Of a stretch of DNA of 64,000 bases, positions 42,960-52,988 are shown one piece after another. Below the pieces are notes generated by a model. The model did no database searches, had not been told where the DNA came from, and saw nothing but the letters and a program-made list of their open reading frames with translations. Both the position numbers and the translations under genes were made by a program. Within the stretch, counting starts at the first letter, position 1. Each line of letters opens with the position of its first letter. The DNA lies in NCBI RefSeq assembly GCF_000411255.1, contig NZ_KE150412.1:2956490-3020489 (forward strand), written 5' to 3'. Origin of the DNA: Paenibacillus sp. HGH0039. Lineage in GTDB: Bacteria; Bacillota; Bacilli; Paenibacillales; NBRC-103111.

Positions 42960-42984
42960 GAAGGCCATCTTTTACTGCCCTTCA

Positions 42985-43111
42985 GTACCTACCTTCGAAC
43001 CGTTTAATCGCATCCTCGGTCACCGGCTCGAATAGGTTAAGAAGGTTGCCGTCGGGATCGCGGAACAACATAGAACGGTTCCCCCACGGCATCGTGGTCG
43101 GTTCCATTACC
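42985..43111 (-). pseudogene. VOC (glyoxalase/bleomycin resistance) C-terminal remnant
   Basis: Reads VMEPTTMPWGNRSMLFRDPD then GNLLNLFEPVTEDAIKRFEG and stops, the C-terminal end of VOC-fold proteins. The N-terminal half is absent and a terminator hairpin lies directly upstream. Confidence 0.75.
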
Positions 43112-43121
43112 CAATTATAAA

Positions 43122-43157
43122 AAAACGCTACTGACAAACTTATGTCAGTAGCGTTTT
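43122..43157. terminator. strong hairpin
   Basis: AAAACGCTACTGACA pairs fully with TGTCAGTAGCGTTTT; T-rich tail on the + strand, A-run before it. Confidence 0.9.
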
Positions 43158-43211
43158 AGAGTTTTTTGGGCTTCCTCACAAATCCGTCTAAAGAGCACGA
43201 GGTCTGCTTTT

Positions 43212-44207
43212 CTAAGACGCTCTCTCTTTCTCGTCGTTGACTGAAAAGATATGAAGTGGTCGATTCGGCGGAATATCGACCTCAAGGGGAATGTTCAGCT
43301 TCCTTGCGGCTATATGCAAATTTTGCAGCAGCGTGAACCATTCAGCGTCCCAGCATGCATAATTTTTCGTTTTGATGGTAAAGTTCCTGCCATCCTGCTG
43401 CCAGAATGTGATCTTTCTGCCTCCGACATTTTCCAAAGTTGCATGGCAATCTACGACGATTTTCCTGATTTGGTCTGCGGGCAGTTGATTTCTTTCGGAA
43501 AAAATAATTCGGTTTTGTTCAGAATCTACGACGATCCGCTGGGTCTTTATTGTACTGTAAGTAAGTGTTAATCGAGTCGCGGGAGATATGGAAGAATCTG
43601 TACTTAATTGTAACTGCGCCGTTGCTTCAAGTGCCTCCAATTTCTGATTATTCAGCTGTTCATTTCTTTGCAACAACCGATCCTCCACTTTATAATGGCC
43701 CTCGATAGATCTAATAGGCAGTTTGATGACCTGCTCGGGCGTATAAAGAATATATTCTTGCAGCCAGAAAAAACTAAAGCGTGCGATTCTGAATTTTTGC
43801 TCGACCCCGATCAGTTCCTCGAATGCCACATCGTAGCGGCGGCCCCATTTCGAGAATTGAATCCGATCATGCGACATTACGATGGAATACGGTGGCCGTA
43901 AGTAGCCGGATAGCGCTGTTCCGCTTATGAATAAAAAAATGCCCAGACACACAGCTGAGCCATTGATCGCCAGCATTTTCAGATCTTCCGACAGAAAGGA
44001 CAACCATCCCATGCGGGGAAATTTGACCGAAAGGATCAGAACCGAAAATATTCCAACTAAAAGAAGGGACACAAAAAGCGATACCACTGCAGCAAATCCA
44101 AGAAATTTAAACAACGATTCCCGCCTCAGTATTTCAGTTGGCGCTTTGTTCTCTTGCCCCCATTGCTTCTGTTTACGCTGATGTTTCGTGTTTATTTGTT
44201 TATTCAT
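43212..44207 (-). CDS. membrane protein of unknown function
   Basis: 331 residues. A basic N-terminus, two membrane helices (AAVVSLFVSLLLVGIFSVLI; AVCLGIFLFISGTALSGYL) and a long soluble domain (GRRYDVAFEELIGVEQKFRI ... DGRNFTIKTKNYAC). No family was recognised. The site GAGGAAG is far (17 nt) upstream of ATG 44207, so expression may be weak. Its 3' end is duplicated at 25341-25569. Confidence 0.75.
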   Translation of the reverse strand: MNKQINTKHQRKQKQWGQENKAPTEILRRESLFKFLGFAAVVSLFVSLLLVGIFSVLILSVKFPRMGWLSFLSEDLKMLAINGSAVCLGIFLFISGTALSGYLRPPYSIVMSHDRIQFSKWGRRYDVAFEELIGVEQKFRIARFSFFWLQEYILYTPEQVIKLPIRSIEGHYKVEDRLLQRNEQLNNQKLEALEATAQLQLSTDSSISPATRLTLTYSTIKTQRIVVDSEQNRIIFSERNQLPADQIRKIVVDCHATLENVGGRKITFWQQDGRNFTIKTKNYACWDAEWFTLLQNLHIAARKLNIPLEVDIPPNRPLHIFSVNDEKERAS

Positions 44208-44371
44208 AGTTAAACTATAACACTTCCTCTAGTAAAACTGTAGATCCGGGGCTTAGTAGTAATCGAGCTTTTCTTATATTGTAAAATAATGATAAAATGT
44301 TTTATAAACCTCATACACCTGAAAGGATCACCTTTGTCGAATCACCTCGAAAATAAAGGAGAAGACGAAAT

Positions 44372-44869
44372 ATGGGAATCATGGCCTGTTTCTTATCATT
44401 AAACGATGCTTTAGCGGATGAAGTTGCCCAGTTAGACAATGCCCATATCATCGAGAAGATCGAGGAACTTATGGAAAAACAACGCTGTCCAGTATATGAG
44501 ATGGATAAATTGTGGGACGGATTGCATTATCTGCTAACCGGAAACTCCGCCTCACAGCCGATCGAGGATCACCCATTAAGCGAGGCTATTGTAGGAGTCC
44601 ATGTCCTGGATACGGAGGAATTCGTAAGTGCCATTGGTTCGGATGAGCTTCCCCGCATTCTCAAAGCCCTTCATTCTGTGGATAGGACCGTCTTGAAGCA
44701 GCATTTCAACCCTGCCGATTTTAGATCCAAACAGATTTACCCGGATATTTGGGTGGACGATGAAGCTGAGGAACGTTTTACGGAGCTCATAACGGAACTC
44801 AACCAATTAACCCATTTTTATGAACAAAGCCTTGCCCAAGGTCATGATATATTGATCAGCATTTATTAA
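44372..44869 (+). CDS. DUF1877 (YfbM-like) protein
   Basis: 165 residues: MACFLSLNDALADEVAQLDN, YEMDKLWDGLHYLLTG, LSEAIVGVHVLDTEEFVSAI, VDDEAEERFTELITELNQLT match the DUF1877 family, small cytosolic proteins of unknown role that often lie in toxin/immunity regions. ATG 44372 follows AAAGGAGAA. The 5' end and its ribosome site are duplicated at 48475-48570. Confidence 0.85.
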   Translation: MGIMACFLSLNDALADEVAQLDNAHIIEKIEELMEKQRCPVYEMDKLWDGLHYLLTGNSASQPIEDHPLSEAIVGVHVLDTEEFVSAIGSDELPRILKALHSVDRTVLKQHFNPADFRSKQIYPDIWVDDEAEERFTELITELNQLTHFYEQSLAQGHDILISIY

Positions 44870-44996
44870 AACTGCCGCATGCCGCGGCGCATAGTTACCT
44901 ACCTTTCAATACCCGATCCAGGGGCTATGATCAAGCTTCATACATTCACAGAAAGCCGCCGAAGTATCGGCGGCCTGATTATTGTTGATCTAGCTA

Positions 44997-45473
44997 TCAT
45001 GTCTCTTTAGCTTCATCGTGGTATGCCTTCTTTACCCTTTCAATTTGAGCAAGATGGTTGCAGACATGTTCGACGCGGAATTCCATCAACTGCTTAAATG
45101 TGAACCTCCCTTGATCGATATAGACTCCCACCCGCTCGCTTTGTTCACTAGTTAGATTGTCTAGAATGGTTTGCATGCTGGAACGCAGCATTTTAAACAG
45201 AAGCAAATATTGCTCCCGGTCTAATAAATCATACCCCAAGTTACTCGCCCATGCATCTTGGTCAAATGATTTCAATGTCGGCTCATCTTCAGCCAAAACT
45301 TTTTTTAGTCGAGATGTGGACGAGATCTCTGAATCTGTAACATGGATGAGGATTTGGTGAATGCTCCACTTGTCTGGTGCAGGTTTGAAACGAAGCTCTT
45401 CCTCCGTCAACCCTTCGATGGCATCCCGAAGCATTGCATAGCCTAAGGCATACTCCTTAATTAAGTCCTTCAT
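44997..45473 (-). CDS. DinB/YfiT-family metal-binding protein
   Basis: 158 residues in a four-helix bundle. HVTDSE, and the paired HVCNHLAQI near the end, supply the histidine ligands expected for this family; many members act as thiol-dependent transferases. ATG 45473 has GGGAGGG upstream. It is a single gene. Confidence 0.85.
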   Translation of the reverse strand: MKDLIKEYALGYAMLRDAIEGLTEEELRFKPAPDKWSIHQILIHVTDSEISSTSRLKKVLAEDEPTLKSFDQDAWASNLGYDLLDREQYLLLFKMLRSSMQTILDNLTSEQSERVGVYIDQGRFTFKQLMEFRVEHVCNHLAQIERVKKAYHDEAKET

Positions 45474-45492
45474 TTCAATTCCCTCCCAGGAT

Positions 45493-45529
45493 AGTTGCCG
45501 TTACTTATGATACAGTTCACCTTAACGGC
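45493..45529 (+). repeat. dispersed element copy 14 (deleted)
   Basis: AGTTGCCGTTACTTATGATA then CAGTTCACCTTAACGGC. The middle is deleted; GCCGTTA and TAACGGC ends pair. Confidence 0.8.
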
Positions 45530-45659
45530 GCATGTGTTCTTCTATCTCAAGCTCCGCTAATTGATTTATTGGATTCGTGCCACAGGATAATCTCCCAGTC
45601 TTCTGAGCTATTCAAGTTTGACAAATGCAGTGTTTCTATCTGACTGTAGCAGTAAATAA

Positions 45660-45757
45660 GTGCATCACAAAGAGATCGAGCTAACCTTTGATGAGAAGAT
45701 TGAGGAATACTTCTAAACTATTGCCCCTTCCGCTAATGAAGCAGAGGGGGCTTTTTG
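45660..45757 (+). pseudogene. serine recombinase C-terminal scrap with terminator hairpin
   Basis: HHKEIELTFDEKIEEYF, a stop, then TIAPSANEAEGAF. It resembles the end of the recombinase remnant at 29503-29802 (ELAFNEETEKHFLSLAPSAD), but has local base composition. A GCCCCTTCCGC hairpin with T5 lies at 45722-45762. Confidence 0.55.
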
Positions 45758-45949
45758 TGTTCCTAGCAAAATAGTTCGTAGTAAGCAGAAGATTATGCTA
45801 GCAATCGAATTTTTTATATCGTATGATTCTTCACATACAATAAGACTTTGCACTAATAAGCTTCATAATATAAATCTTATTACACTTTAGGGGAATAAGG
45901 CGTACTGCGGATTATTTTCCGTACGGGAGTTTTTCGGAATGGAGAGACT

Positions 45950-47398
45950 ATGAAAAAAATTATTGTCTTTATGATTGCATTACTTATACTGTTCACCGGA
46001 TTCGCAACACCAAATTATGCATTATCAGATTCGCAATCTGATTCAATACAATCATTGTTGGATGATGCAAGCCGTATATCAGGTGTACCGGGAATGTCAA
46101 TCTCAATACTTGCGGACAATGAAGTGCTCTACTTTTCTTCCGGGTACGCAGATCGTGAAAAGGGACTGCCGGCAAGTGAAGATACTCTATATGAGCTGGC
46201 TTCGGTAAGTAAAGCTTTTACCGGCATGGGTATTCTGCTGATGGAAGAACAAGGACTGCTGTCAATGTCAGACCCTATCCAGAAATACTTGCCTTGGTTT
46301 ACGTTAAAGTATCAGGGGAAACACGTTGATATGCAAAGTATTACACTCAATAACTTTTTACACCATACTAGCGGCTTAACAAATGGCAGTCATAGTCAAA
46401 ACATTCCACAAGGCAATACGCCGGATATGTTGCAAAAAACCGTAGAAATGCTCGTAGATTCTGAATTGTCGTTCTATCCTGGTAAGCAGTATGATTACGG
46501 AACCGTTAATTATGACGTATTGGGTTTGGTTATTGAGATTGTGTCAGGACAAAGCTATGAAGACTTTATGAGGGAACAGGTATTTCAGCCGTTAGGTCTT
46601 CACCATACGTATGTTTATAAAGAAGATGCTCAAGCCACCGGACAGTTGGCACAGGGCTACCGTTCTTCCTTTTTTATGACAACTCCATATAACGCGCCGG
46701 ATTATTCCGGGAATAAACCCGCAGGCTACATCATTTCTTGTACAAAAGATATGGCCCGTTGGATGGGCATACAGATGGGTATCGTGCAGGACATACCCGA
46801 AATATTCCATACGGTTATCGAAAAATCACATCAGGGTGATATGTCTGTTCCGGCTGTCAACGAAATGTATTATGCGGCGGGCTGGTCGGTAAACGCCAAC
46901 CAAACGATTATAGAGCACCCAGGGGGCAATCCCAATTTCGGAACCGAAGTGGCCATACTGCCAAATGAACGAACAGCCTTCTGCTTGCTGACCAACGGCG
47001 CAAATATCAATAGAAGCATGGTACTAAAAGTTAAAGATATATTAGACGGCAATCTGACGCAGTCATATGAAATAAGCGGCACACAGCTTTTGGACATCAT
47101 TTTATCGTCTACCACAATTATTCTTTGCCTATTGGCTGTTCTGTTCTTTCTCTTAGGATTACGCAGAAGGAAAACGAATGAGCGGCAGCCAATGACAAAA
47201 AAGCGAATAATCGTAACAGCTACCTTGCTGATTGCTACGATTGTCCAGTGTATAATGTGCTGTGCATTAGATTGGTCAACGATACTTATTTGGCAAACAT
47301 ATAGTGTTCTTACAGCTTTAATTTCGTCGGCATTATTAACAACAAGCATTACATGGTTTGTATACACTCACCGATATAATGCCTCGCTCCGAAAATAA
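45950..47398 (+). CDS. class C beta-lactamase-like serine hydrolase with membrane tail
   Basis: 482 residues. A signal peptide (IIVFMIALLILFTGFATPNY), SxxK nucleophile SVSK (~85-88), YGTVNYDVLG where YSN is usual, and HPGGNPNFG at the KTG position, so the fold is intact but the Tyr motif is altered. The last ~110 residues hold three membrane helices, as in FmtA/PbpE-type cell-wall enzymes. ATG 45950 has GGAGAG upstream. A decayed copy of its 3' end lies at 57501-57900. Confidence 0.88.
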   Translation: MKKIIVFMIALLILFTGFATPNYALSDSQSDSIQSLLDDASRISGVPGMSISILADNEVLYFSSGYADREKGLPASEDTLYELASVSKAFTGMGILLMEEQGLLSMSDPIQKYLPWFTLKYQGKHVDMQSITLNNFLHHTSGLTNGSHSQNIPQGNTPDMLQKTVEMLVDSELSFYPGKQYDYGTVNYDVLGLVIEIVSGQSYEDFMREQVFQPLGLHHTYVYKEDAQATGQLAQGYRSSFFMTTPYNAPDYSGNKPAGYIISCTKDMARWMGIQMGIVQDIPEIFHTVIEKSHQGDMSVPAVNEMYYAAGWSVNANQTIIEHPGGNPNFGTEVAILPNERTAFCLLTNGANINRSMVLKVKDILDGNLTQSYEISGTQLLDIILSSTTIILCLLAVLFFLLGLRRRKTNERQPMTKKRIIVTATLLIATIVQCIMCCALDWSTILIWQTYSVLTALISSALLTTSITWFVYTHRYNASLRK

Positions 47399-47489
47399 GC
47401 ATTTCATTCGTTCACCTTATTGAAAAAACGCGAAGATTTCTTTTAATGAGAGAACAATATCAGCAAAAAGGAAGTGCCAGGCACCCCCT

Positions 47490-47544
47490 ATTTTTCGCCC
47501 TACTTATGGTACGGTTCAGCTTAACGGGTCTATCGGCGAAAAAT
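47490..47544 (+). repeat. dispersed element copy 15 (full type B)
   Basis: ATTTTTCGCCCTACTTATGG with TACGGTTCAGCTTAACGGG and TCGGCGAAAAAT, then a GGAGCTGTCGCGG..CAGCTCC hairpin. Confidence 0.9.
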
Positions 47545-47721
47545 GCGAAAAGGAGCTGTCGCGGTCAGCTCCCTTGTACTGTAATCGATCCAATTCGGCG
47601 CGAGAGAATAAATCCCTGATTGCTCTTGTTTGACATAAGACCCGCTATAAAAATGAAACTATTGTCGCAGCTATAGCTTTTTTTGTCTTATCCCAAGCAA
47701 ATCAGGGCAAAAACATCCTGG

Positions 47722-48264
47722 TTACGGAAAATCCAGCTCATCATCGATGACACGGAATATCTCCCTACTCCGCACCGGATACCGGGCATCCAGTTCCTCC
47801 CACTGCCGCTTCGGTAAAATCAAAAAGTCGTGCGTATCGGAAAGATACGAGGCCTCAAATAGTCGAATTTCGTATTTGTCCCGGATCAGCTCCTGAATGC
47901 CGCGAATCGTGATATAGCGATCATTTCCGGTAAGGGTAAGCGCAATCGAATGCAGTTGTCCATTGTAGGTAACGTCCAGTCCTTTGTCCGTAGACGTCAC
48001 CTCGACCGTTTCATCTGGAAGCCGTTTGCCGAACAATCGGACGATCTCCTCGTCATCCTCTCCCCAATCTACAGTGACGCTGTATACAAAAGCAAACACA
48101 ATCGGAATTTGCTCCTTGATCGCGATCTCGTCCGCCAATTCATTCTCATCATCCATCAATTGATAGCGCTTCAGTTTTTCATGATGCTTCTCAATAAATT
48201 GTTGAAGCTGTCGCCCATCTCCATCGAATAGCAATGTCAGCTCGCTGTCGCTTGGCATTCTCAT
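47722..48264 (-). CDS. hypothetical protein
   Basis: 180 residues from ATG 48264 with GGGAGG upstream. Rich in beta-strand-like text (EVTSTDKGLDVTYNGQLHSI, RYITIRGIQELIRDKYEIRL) and acidic. No family was recognised; perhaps an immunity- or sensor-type protein. Confidence 0.65.
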   Translation of the reverse strand: MRMPSDSELTLLFDGDGRQLQQFIEKHHEKLKRYQLMDDENELADEIAIKEQIPIVFAFVYSVTVDWGEDDEEIVRLFGKRLPDETVEVTSTDKGLDVTYNGQLHSIALTLTGNDRYITIRGIQELIRDKYEIRLFEASYLSDTHDFLILPKRQWEELDARYPVRSREIFRVIDDELDFP

Positions 48265-48474
48265 CCCAGTTATCCTCCCTGTGTTCACTCAATCCATATA
48301 CTCCCGTCATACGAAGAAATCCCGCAAAAATTGCAATATATTCGAACTGTAGACGGTAAATTGATACCTCATTTTTCCATATGTTAGACGTAATGATTAA
48401 TCAAATAGTTGCATTATTCTGCCCATTAGCTGAACGCCCTCTCGCTCTACTACCGATAACGGTTAAAGCCCAAA

Positions 48475-48570
48475 AGACGAAATATGGGAATCATGGCCTG
48501 TTTCTTATCATTAAACGATGCTTTAGCGGATGAAGTTGCCCAGTTAGGCATTGCCCATATTGTCGAGAAA
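48475..48570 (+). pseudogene. 5' fragment duplicate of the DUF1877 gene
   Basis: About 95 bp almost identical to 44363-44459, from before the ATG to codon ~28, then unrelated sequence with a stop. Only four or five base differences. Confidence 0.85.
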
Positions 48571-48859
48571 GAGACGTCTGCCCGAATTTCAATAGTCAGA
48601 TGTCTTTTTGATTTTTAGCGGTTCCGCCAGGATGAGAAGAGTTAGCTCTTCAGGAGTCTCATTTCCGAGCAGCGCATTTGTCACCGTTTTGTTAACATTA
48701 TAGCCCTATCGAGTCATGCCGCAAAAAGAATACAGACCAAGGTCCAGTGGTCGCTCAAACTTTAGGAGGGCCCCTCTACCGAACCACAGACAGAGGATAG
48801 GTTCATCTTGTTTTGTTAAGCTTTACGGGTAAGCAATCTAGCTGGGAGGAGCGCAGCAA
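48571..48859. other. non-coding stretch before the DJ-1 gene
   Basis: A weak hairpin (48582-48608) with T5 lies at its start. A minus-strand frame reading TNALLGNETPEELTLLI has no start; it may be old debris. Confidence 0.35.
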
Positions 48860-50239
48860 GTGAAAACTTTATTACGCATCATTATCTATCTCATCGTTTT
48901 TGTCGTCGTCGTAGGGGGGACAGGCGCCATCGGGTACGTCAATACAATGAATGCCGGAATGTCGGTTTACGATAAAGCCGCCCCTTCATTGACGGATGTG
49001 AAGGTACCGAAATATGACGCGAACAAACCGACAGTGGCCGTGCTGCTGGCGAACGAAGTGACGGAAGTGTTCGATTTTCTCGTCCCGTACGAGATGTTTG
49101 CGATGACTGAAGCTTACAATGTATACGGCGTTGCCCCCGATCGCAAAATTAAATCACTAACTGGCGGACTCGATGTCGTCCCGCATTATTCATTTGACGA
49201 GATGGATGTGATGCTCGGCAAAAGCCCGGACATTATCGTCATCCCGTTTATGCCGATTTTGGACGAGAAAAAATATGCGCCCATCCGCGAATGGATTCGG
49301 AAGCACTCGGGCACCAAGACGACATTGATCTCCATTTGCAATGGGGCTGAAAACTTGGCGGATACCGGCTTGCTGAACGGCAAATCGGCTGCGACGCACT
49401 GGGGAGACATCGACCGGCTCATTAAAAACTATCCGGAAATCCAGTGGGTGAAAGATCGGCGCTACGTCCCACAAGGCAATCTTGTATCTTCTGCCGGTCT
49501 GACATCGGGGATCGACGCTGTGCTATACGTCATCTCCCAGCAGTTGGGCGAGGCGGCGGCGAAGAAAGTGGCGGGAGAGATGAACTATCCCTCTTACGAT
49601 TATGTGACAAACCCGCAAATGAAACCGTTCGTTGCCGGGCTGAGCGATATAACGTACGTACTGAATAACGCCTTTCAATGGAACAAAGTAAAGGCGGGTG
49701 TGCTGCTATATAACGGCGCCGATGAACTGGATTTGTCCGCCGCATTCGATACGTACGCCGCTTCCGGTACGACAACGACGTTGACCGTCTCCAGCGCGAA
49801 CGAACCGATCGTAACGAAGCACGGCCTGAACCTAGTCGCGCGTTATCAGATAAAAGACGTGCCGAAGCTGTCGAAAATGATTGTTGTCGGTGCCGATGCC
49901 GAGTCTACAGCCGCCGAAGACATCAACCAATGGAAGAGCAGCGGCAACAGCGCGAAACTGCTGTTCCTGCACCGCGACGCGGCGAATCGGTTTGCAATGG
50001 ATCCCGCATTCGAGGATTTGGCCGGGCAGGAGGATATCCAGACGGCGAAATTTGCCGCCAAGCGGCTCGAATATCGCGCCACTGACCACCTGAAGCTGGA
50101 GGGCAGCTCCTTCTCTTTTGAAGCGTTTGGCCTACCGGTTTTGCTCGGCGTCCTGTCCTTGCTCATCGCTTTTTTCATCGATCGGCGCTTCATCCGTAGG
50201 AAAAAGGGATCATCCGCAGATATAAGCGCTTCGAGGTAA
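48860..50239 (+). CDS. membrane protein with two DJ-1/PfpI-like domains
   Basis: 459 residues. An N-terminal helix (IIIYLIVFVVVVGGTGAIGY), a DJ-1/PfpI-like domain with Cys160 in LISICNGAENLADTG, a second, degenerate PfpI-like domain (KAGVLLYNGADELDLSAAFD), and a C-terminal helix (LPVLLGVLSLLIAFFIDRRF). Both domains should lie outside the cytoplasm. A GTG at 48860 follows GGGAGGAG. The substrate is unknown; a role as glutaminase-like transcription sensor or protease is possible. Confidence 0.8.
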   Translation: MKTLLRIIIYLIVFVVVVGGTGAIGYVNTMNAGMSVYDKAAPSLTDVKVPKYDANKPTVAVLLANEVTEVFDFLVPYEMFAMTEAYNVYGVAPDRKIKSLTGGLDVVPHYSFDEMDVMLGKSPDIIVIPFMPILDEKKYAPIREWIRKHSGTKTTLISICNGAENLADTGLLNGKSAATHWGDIDRLIKNYPEIQWVKDRRYVPQGNLVSSAGLTSGIDAVLYVISQQLGEAAAKKVAGEMNYPSYDYVTNPQMKPFVAGLSDITYVLNNAFQWNKVKAGVLLYNGADELDLSAAFDTYAASGTTTTLTVSSANEPIVTKHGLNLVARYQIKDVPKLSKMIVVGADAESTAAEDINQWKSSGNSAKLLFLHRDAANRFAMDPAFEDLAGQEDIQTAKFAAKRLEYRATDHLKLEGSSFSFEAFGLPVLLGVLSLLIAFFIDRRFIRRKKGSSADISASR

Positions 50240-50299
50240 CCCTTGCTACAAGATGCTACCTTTCAAATACGGTTCTCCACAACGGTTTCTATAAACCAC

Positions 50300-50338
50300 A
50301 AACAGCGGAAAGGACTACCTGCATCCTCTCCGCTGTTT
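50300..50338. terminator. terminator between convergent genes
   Basis: AAACAGCGGA pairs with TCCGCTGTTT around a 19-nt loop, then TTGTT. Confidence 0.7.
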
Positions 50339-50381
50339 GTTGTTCATTAAACCAAGTAGTACTATCTGCAACTTAAATGAT

Positions 50382-52988
50382 CTAAGAATTTTCGCTCTTC
50401 AGTGATTCAACAATGTTTTGTTCTTTTTGTTTTCTATTCGCATATAGTATGGTCGTCCCCACAATGAAAAACACACCCATTCCTGCAAGTAAGAAAGCAT
50501 CCCAAGGTAAAGTAAAAGTAAATGAAAAATTGCGGCTAAGGATTTTGTAAATGATAAAGATCACGCACAGACTTACGGGTAAACCGTATATCAGTGACTT
50601 CATTCCATAAAACAATCCTTCATAGCGTATCATTCGTTTCATGCTTTTCGGAGTCATGCCAATAGAAGCTAACATCGCAAATTCACGTTTTCTTAAGGCC
50701 ATTCCTGTCGAAATCGTATTGATTATATTTGCCGTACAAATAAGTCCAATTAGAATCACAAAACCATAGAGGAAAACGGATATGACTGTAGCCCGATCCT
50801 TTTCATTCTGACGAATCTCAATCAGATTGGTAGTATAGGCATCTACATTTGGATATTCGTTAAGAATAGATATTGTTTCTTTTTCCAATTCAGCAGATTG
50901 TACGGTAGTAAATTGCACCTCACTGGAAATTAGACTAGACAACTTATCGTTATCTAGTTCTTGTCGCAGCTTGTCAAACCCTTGTTCTGAAACAATAAGT
51001 GTCACAGTAGAAGGGGTTTCCTGATAGCGAAACATATTCGGTGGACGTTTATCCGTGATCGATGCAATTCGAACTTTTCCTTGTGTCTTAGTTCCATCAA
51101 GCGGATTTACGTTGAAGGGTAATTCTGTTCCTTCTGTAACTGTGAGCTGGGAGATATCCGTAAAAATATGTTTGTCTTTCAAAGTGAATCGATTTACAAG
51201 TACCGCTGAAACGGTATCACCCACTTCGAGTTTCTTTTCATTAATTCCCGCTGATTGTAGATAAGAAGTAAAAGATGCGTCATCAAGCGAAATAATGTTC
51301 GCACTCATTTCGTAAGTACCCTGATAAGGCGTTAAGCGACTGGTAATGTCCGTGGTGACTTCGTTTTCTTTGAGACTTAGCTCGGCAGTAAAAATTTGGG
51401 TTTTCACTTTTGTAGTAGCGTTTTTTACAGACATCAGTTCGTTCGTTAATGGCTTCATGTTTTCTGGATCGGCCCCATTTACCGAGACTGATACATCGTA
51501 TGGTATCGGTGCCTGTGCCATGTTAAAGGATTTTTCCAAATACATCGAAAAAGAAGAGGCAGATAAATACAAGATTACACTGATCGCAAGGGAAAAAACG
51601 GTTGCACGATAGTGATGTTTATTCCTTTTTAGATTTTTCAATCCAAGTACAGCTTCAAACCCAAACAACCTACGGGTGATTTTAGATGTGCGTATATCTT
51701 TTCCTTTAATTTCAATATCCTTTGTCTGACGGATAGCATTTATCGCAGTAATCCTTGATGCTCTTACGGCTGGTAACCAAGCCGAAATCAGTAGTGTCAA
51801 AATAGAAAATAAGATGACAGCAATAATGTCGAACGGCTTTATCACCAAACGCATCTGCTCACTGACAGAAAACATTTTTTGAATGAACGGATTGAGTAGA
51901 TGAAGAGTAACACCAATCCCCAAAGACCCTAAAAGCATACCAGTAGGTATAGCGGTGATTCCGATCACAGCAGCTTCAAAAAATACAGAAGCCCTCTTTT
52001 GCTGTTTGGTCGCCCCCACGCTGGATAACATCCCCAAAGTTCGACTGCGCTCTGAAAGTGAGATTGCAAACGCGTTGTAGATAAGCGATATAGATCCAAT
52101 TAGAATGACGGATCCAATGGTAAATACCGTCAAATACATAGTCATAACAAACCGAGAATCATTCGAAATCCCGGAATAGAGCAAAAGATTTCTGTTATAC
52201 TCGATTTTCACTTCGTTTGATTTAACTTGATTTACTTTGTTAGCGATCGCTTTACTACTATCATAGATGTTATTCCCTAATTCTTTATAATCCATATATT
52301 CTACGCTTACTGTGTAGGGAGAACCGGATCTCAAATTTTCTCTAGAAAGACCGCTGAATGCACGGTATGCAGCAGTTGCATCCTGCTCTCTAGCAGGTGC
52401 TTGAATAATCCCAGAAATGGTGTATGTTTTAGTGGTTTTCGGCGTAAAGAATTCCTCTGCTTGATAAGAAGAATTATTACCCAATGACATTTTCTTGCCA
52501 TCCACAGTTCCGCTACGCTCTCCATATTCCAATGTGATTACATCACCAACCTGCCAGTGGACACCGGAAGTCTCTACAAATTGCGATGAAAGCACCAGTT
52601 CATGTTCATTCTGAGGCAAGCGGCCATCGATTAGACTCACCCCTATCACATCAAGATTACTGTGTTCAGAAACATACAAATAGGGCTTCTTGCCGTTTTT
52701 AGAATTAGGGAGTCGTGCAAAACCGAGTTGGTGCTCGATATCATATCTTTCAATCACTTCTGTATTTGTAATGTTCGTTACATCTTCCCCAGCAACATCT
52801 TTAAAAGCTGCTTGCCATTTACCAGTGTAGGCAATGGTGCTTCTCTGCATCATATCCATGAAAGAACCGCTGATTGTAAAAACTGCTGTTAGCATCGCGA
52901 CCGAAATCACAGCACCGATGATCGTAACAAGAGTACGACTTTTATTTTGCTTCATATAACGCAAGGTGAGCTGATTGACGATATTCAT
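50382..52988 (-). CDS. FtsX-type ABC transporter permease (peptide-resistance type)
   Basis: 868 residues with an N-terminal helix, a large extracytoplasmic domain and two FtsX/MacB blocks (about eight helices; IGSISLIYNAFAISLSERSR; GLICTANIINTISTGMALRK). It pairs with the ABC ATPase, whose stop overlaps its start by 4 bp. With the upstream sensor kinase and response regulator it resembles BceAB/VraDE-like systems that remove or sense antimicrobial peptides. The substrate is unknown. Confidence 0.88.
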   Translation of the reverse strand: MNIVNQLTLRYMKQNKSRTLVTIIGAVISVAMLTAVFTISGSFMDMMQRSTIAYTGKWQAAFKDVAGEDVTNITNTEVIERYDIEHQLGFARLPNSKNGKKPYLYVSEHSNLDVIGVSLIDGRLPQNEHELVLSSQFVETSGVHWQVGDVITLEYGERSGTVDGKKMSLGNNSSYQAEEFFTPKTTKTYTISGIIQAPAREQDATAAYRAFSGLSRENLRSGSPYTVSVEYMDYKELGNNIYDSSKAIANKVNQVKSNEVKIEYNRNLLLYSGISNDSRFVMTMYLTVFTIGSVILIGSISLIYNAFAISLSERSRTLGMLSSVGATKQQKRASVFFEAAVIGITAIPTGMLLGSLGIGVTLHLLNPFIQKMFSVSEQMRLVIKPFDIIAVILFSILTLLISAWLPAVRASRITAINAIRQTKDIEIKGKDIRTSKITRRLFGFEAVLGLKNLKRNKHHYRATVFSLAISVILYLSASSFSMYLEKSFNMAQAPIPYDVSVSVNGADPENMKPLTNELMSVKNATTKVKTQIFTAELSLKENEVTTDITSRLTPYQGTYEMSANIISLDDASFTSYLQSAGINEKKLEVGDTVSAVLVNRFTLKDKHIFTDISQLTVTEGTELPFNVNPLDGTKTQGKVRIASITDKRPPNMFRYQETPSTVTLIVSEQGFDKLRQELDNDKLSSLISSEVQFTTVQSAELEKETISILNEYPNVDAYTTNLIEIRQNEKDRATVISVFLYGFVILIGLICTANIINTISTGMALRKREFAMLASIGMTPKSMKRMIRYEGLFYGMKSLIYGLPVSLCVIFIIYKILSRNFSFTFTLPWDAFLLAGMGVFFIVGTTILYANRKQKEQNIVESLKSENS

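Noticed and set aside
44372-44869. Possible toxin partner for the DUF1877 gene
   Set aside because: The neighbours are an unrelated membrane protein and a DinB protein on the other strand; no evidence of a toxin.
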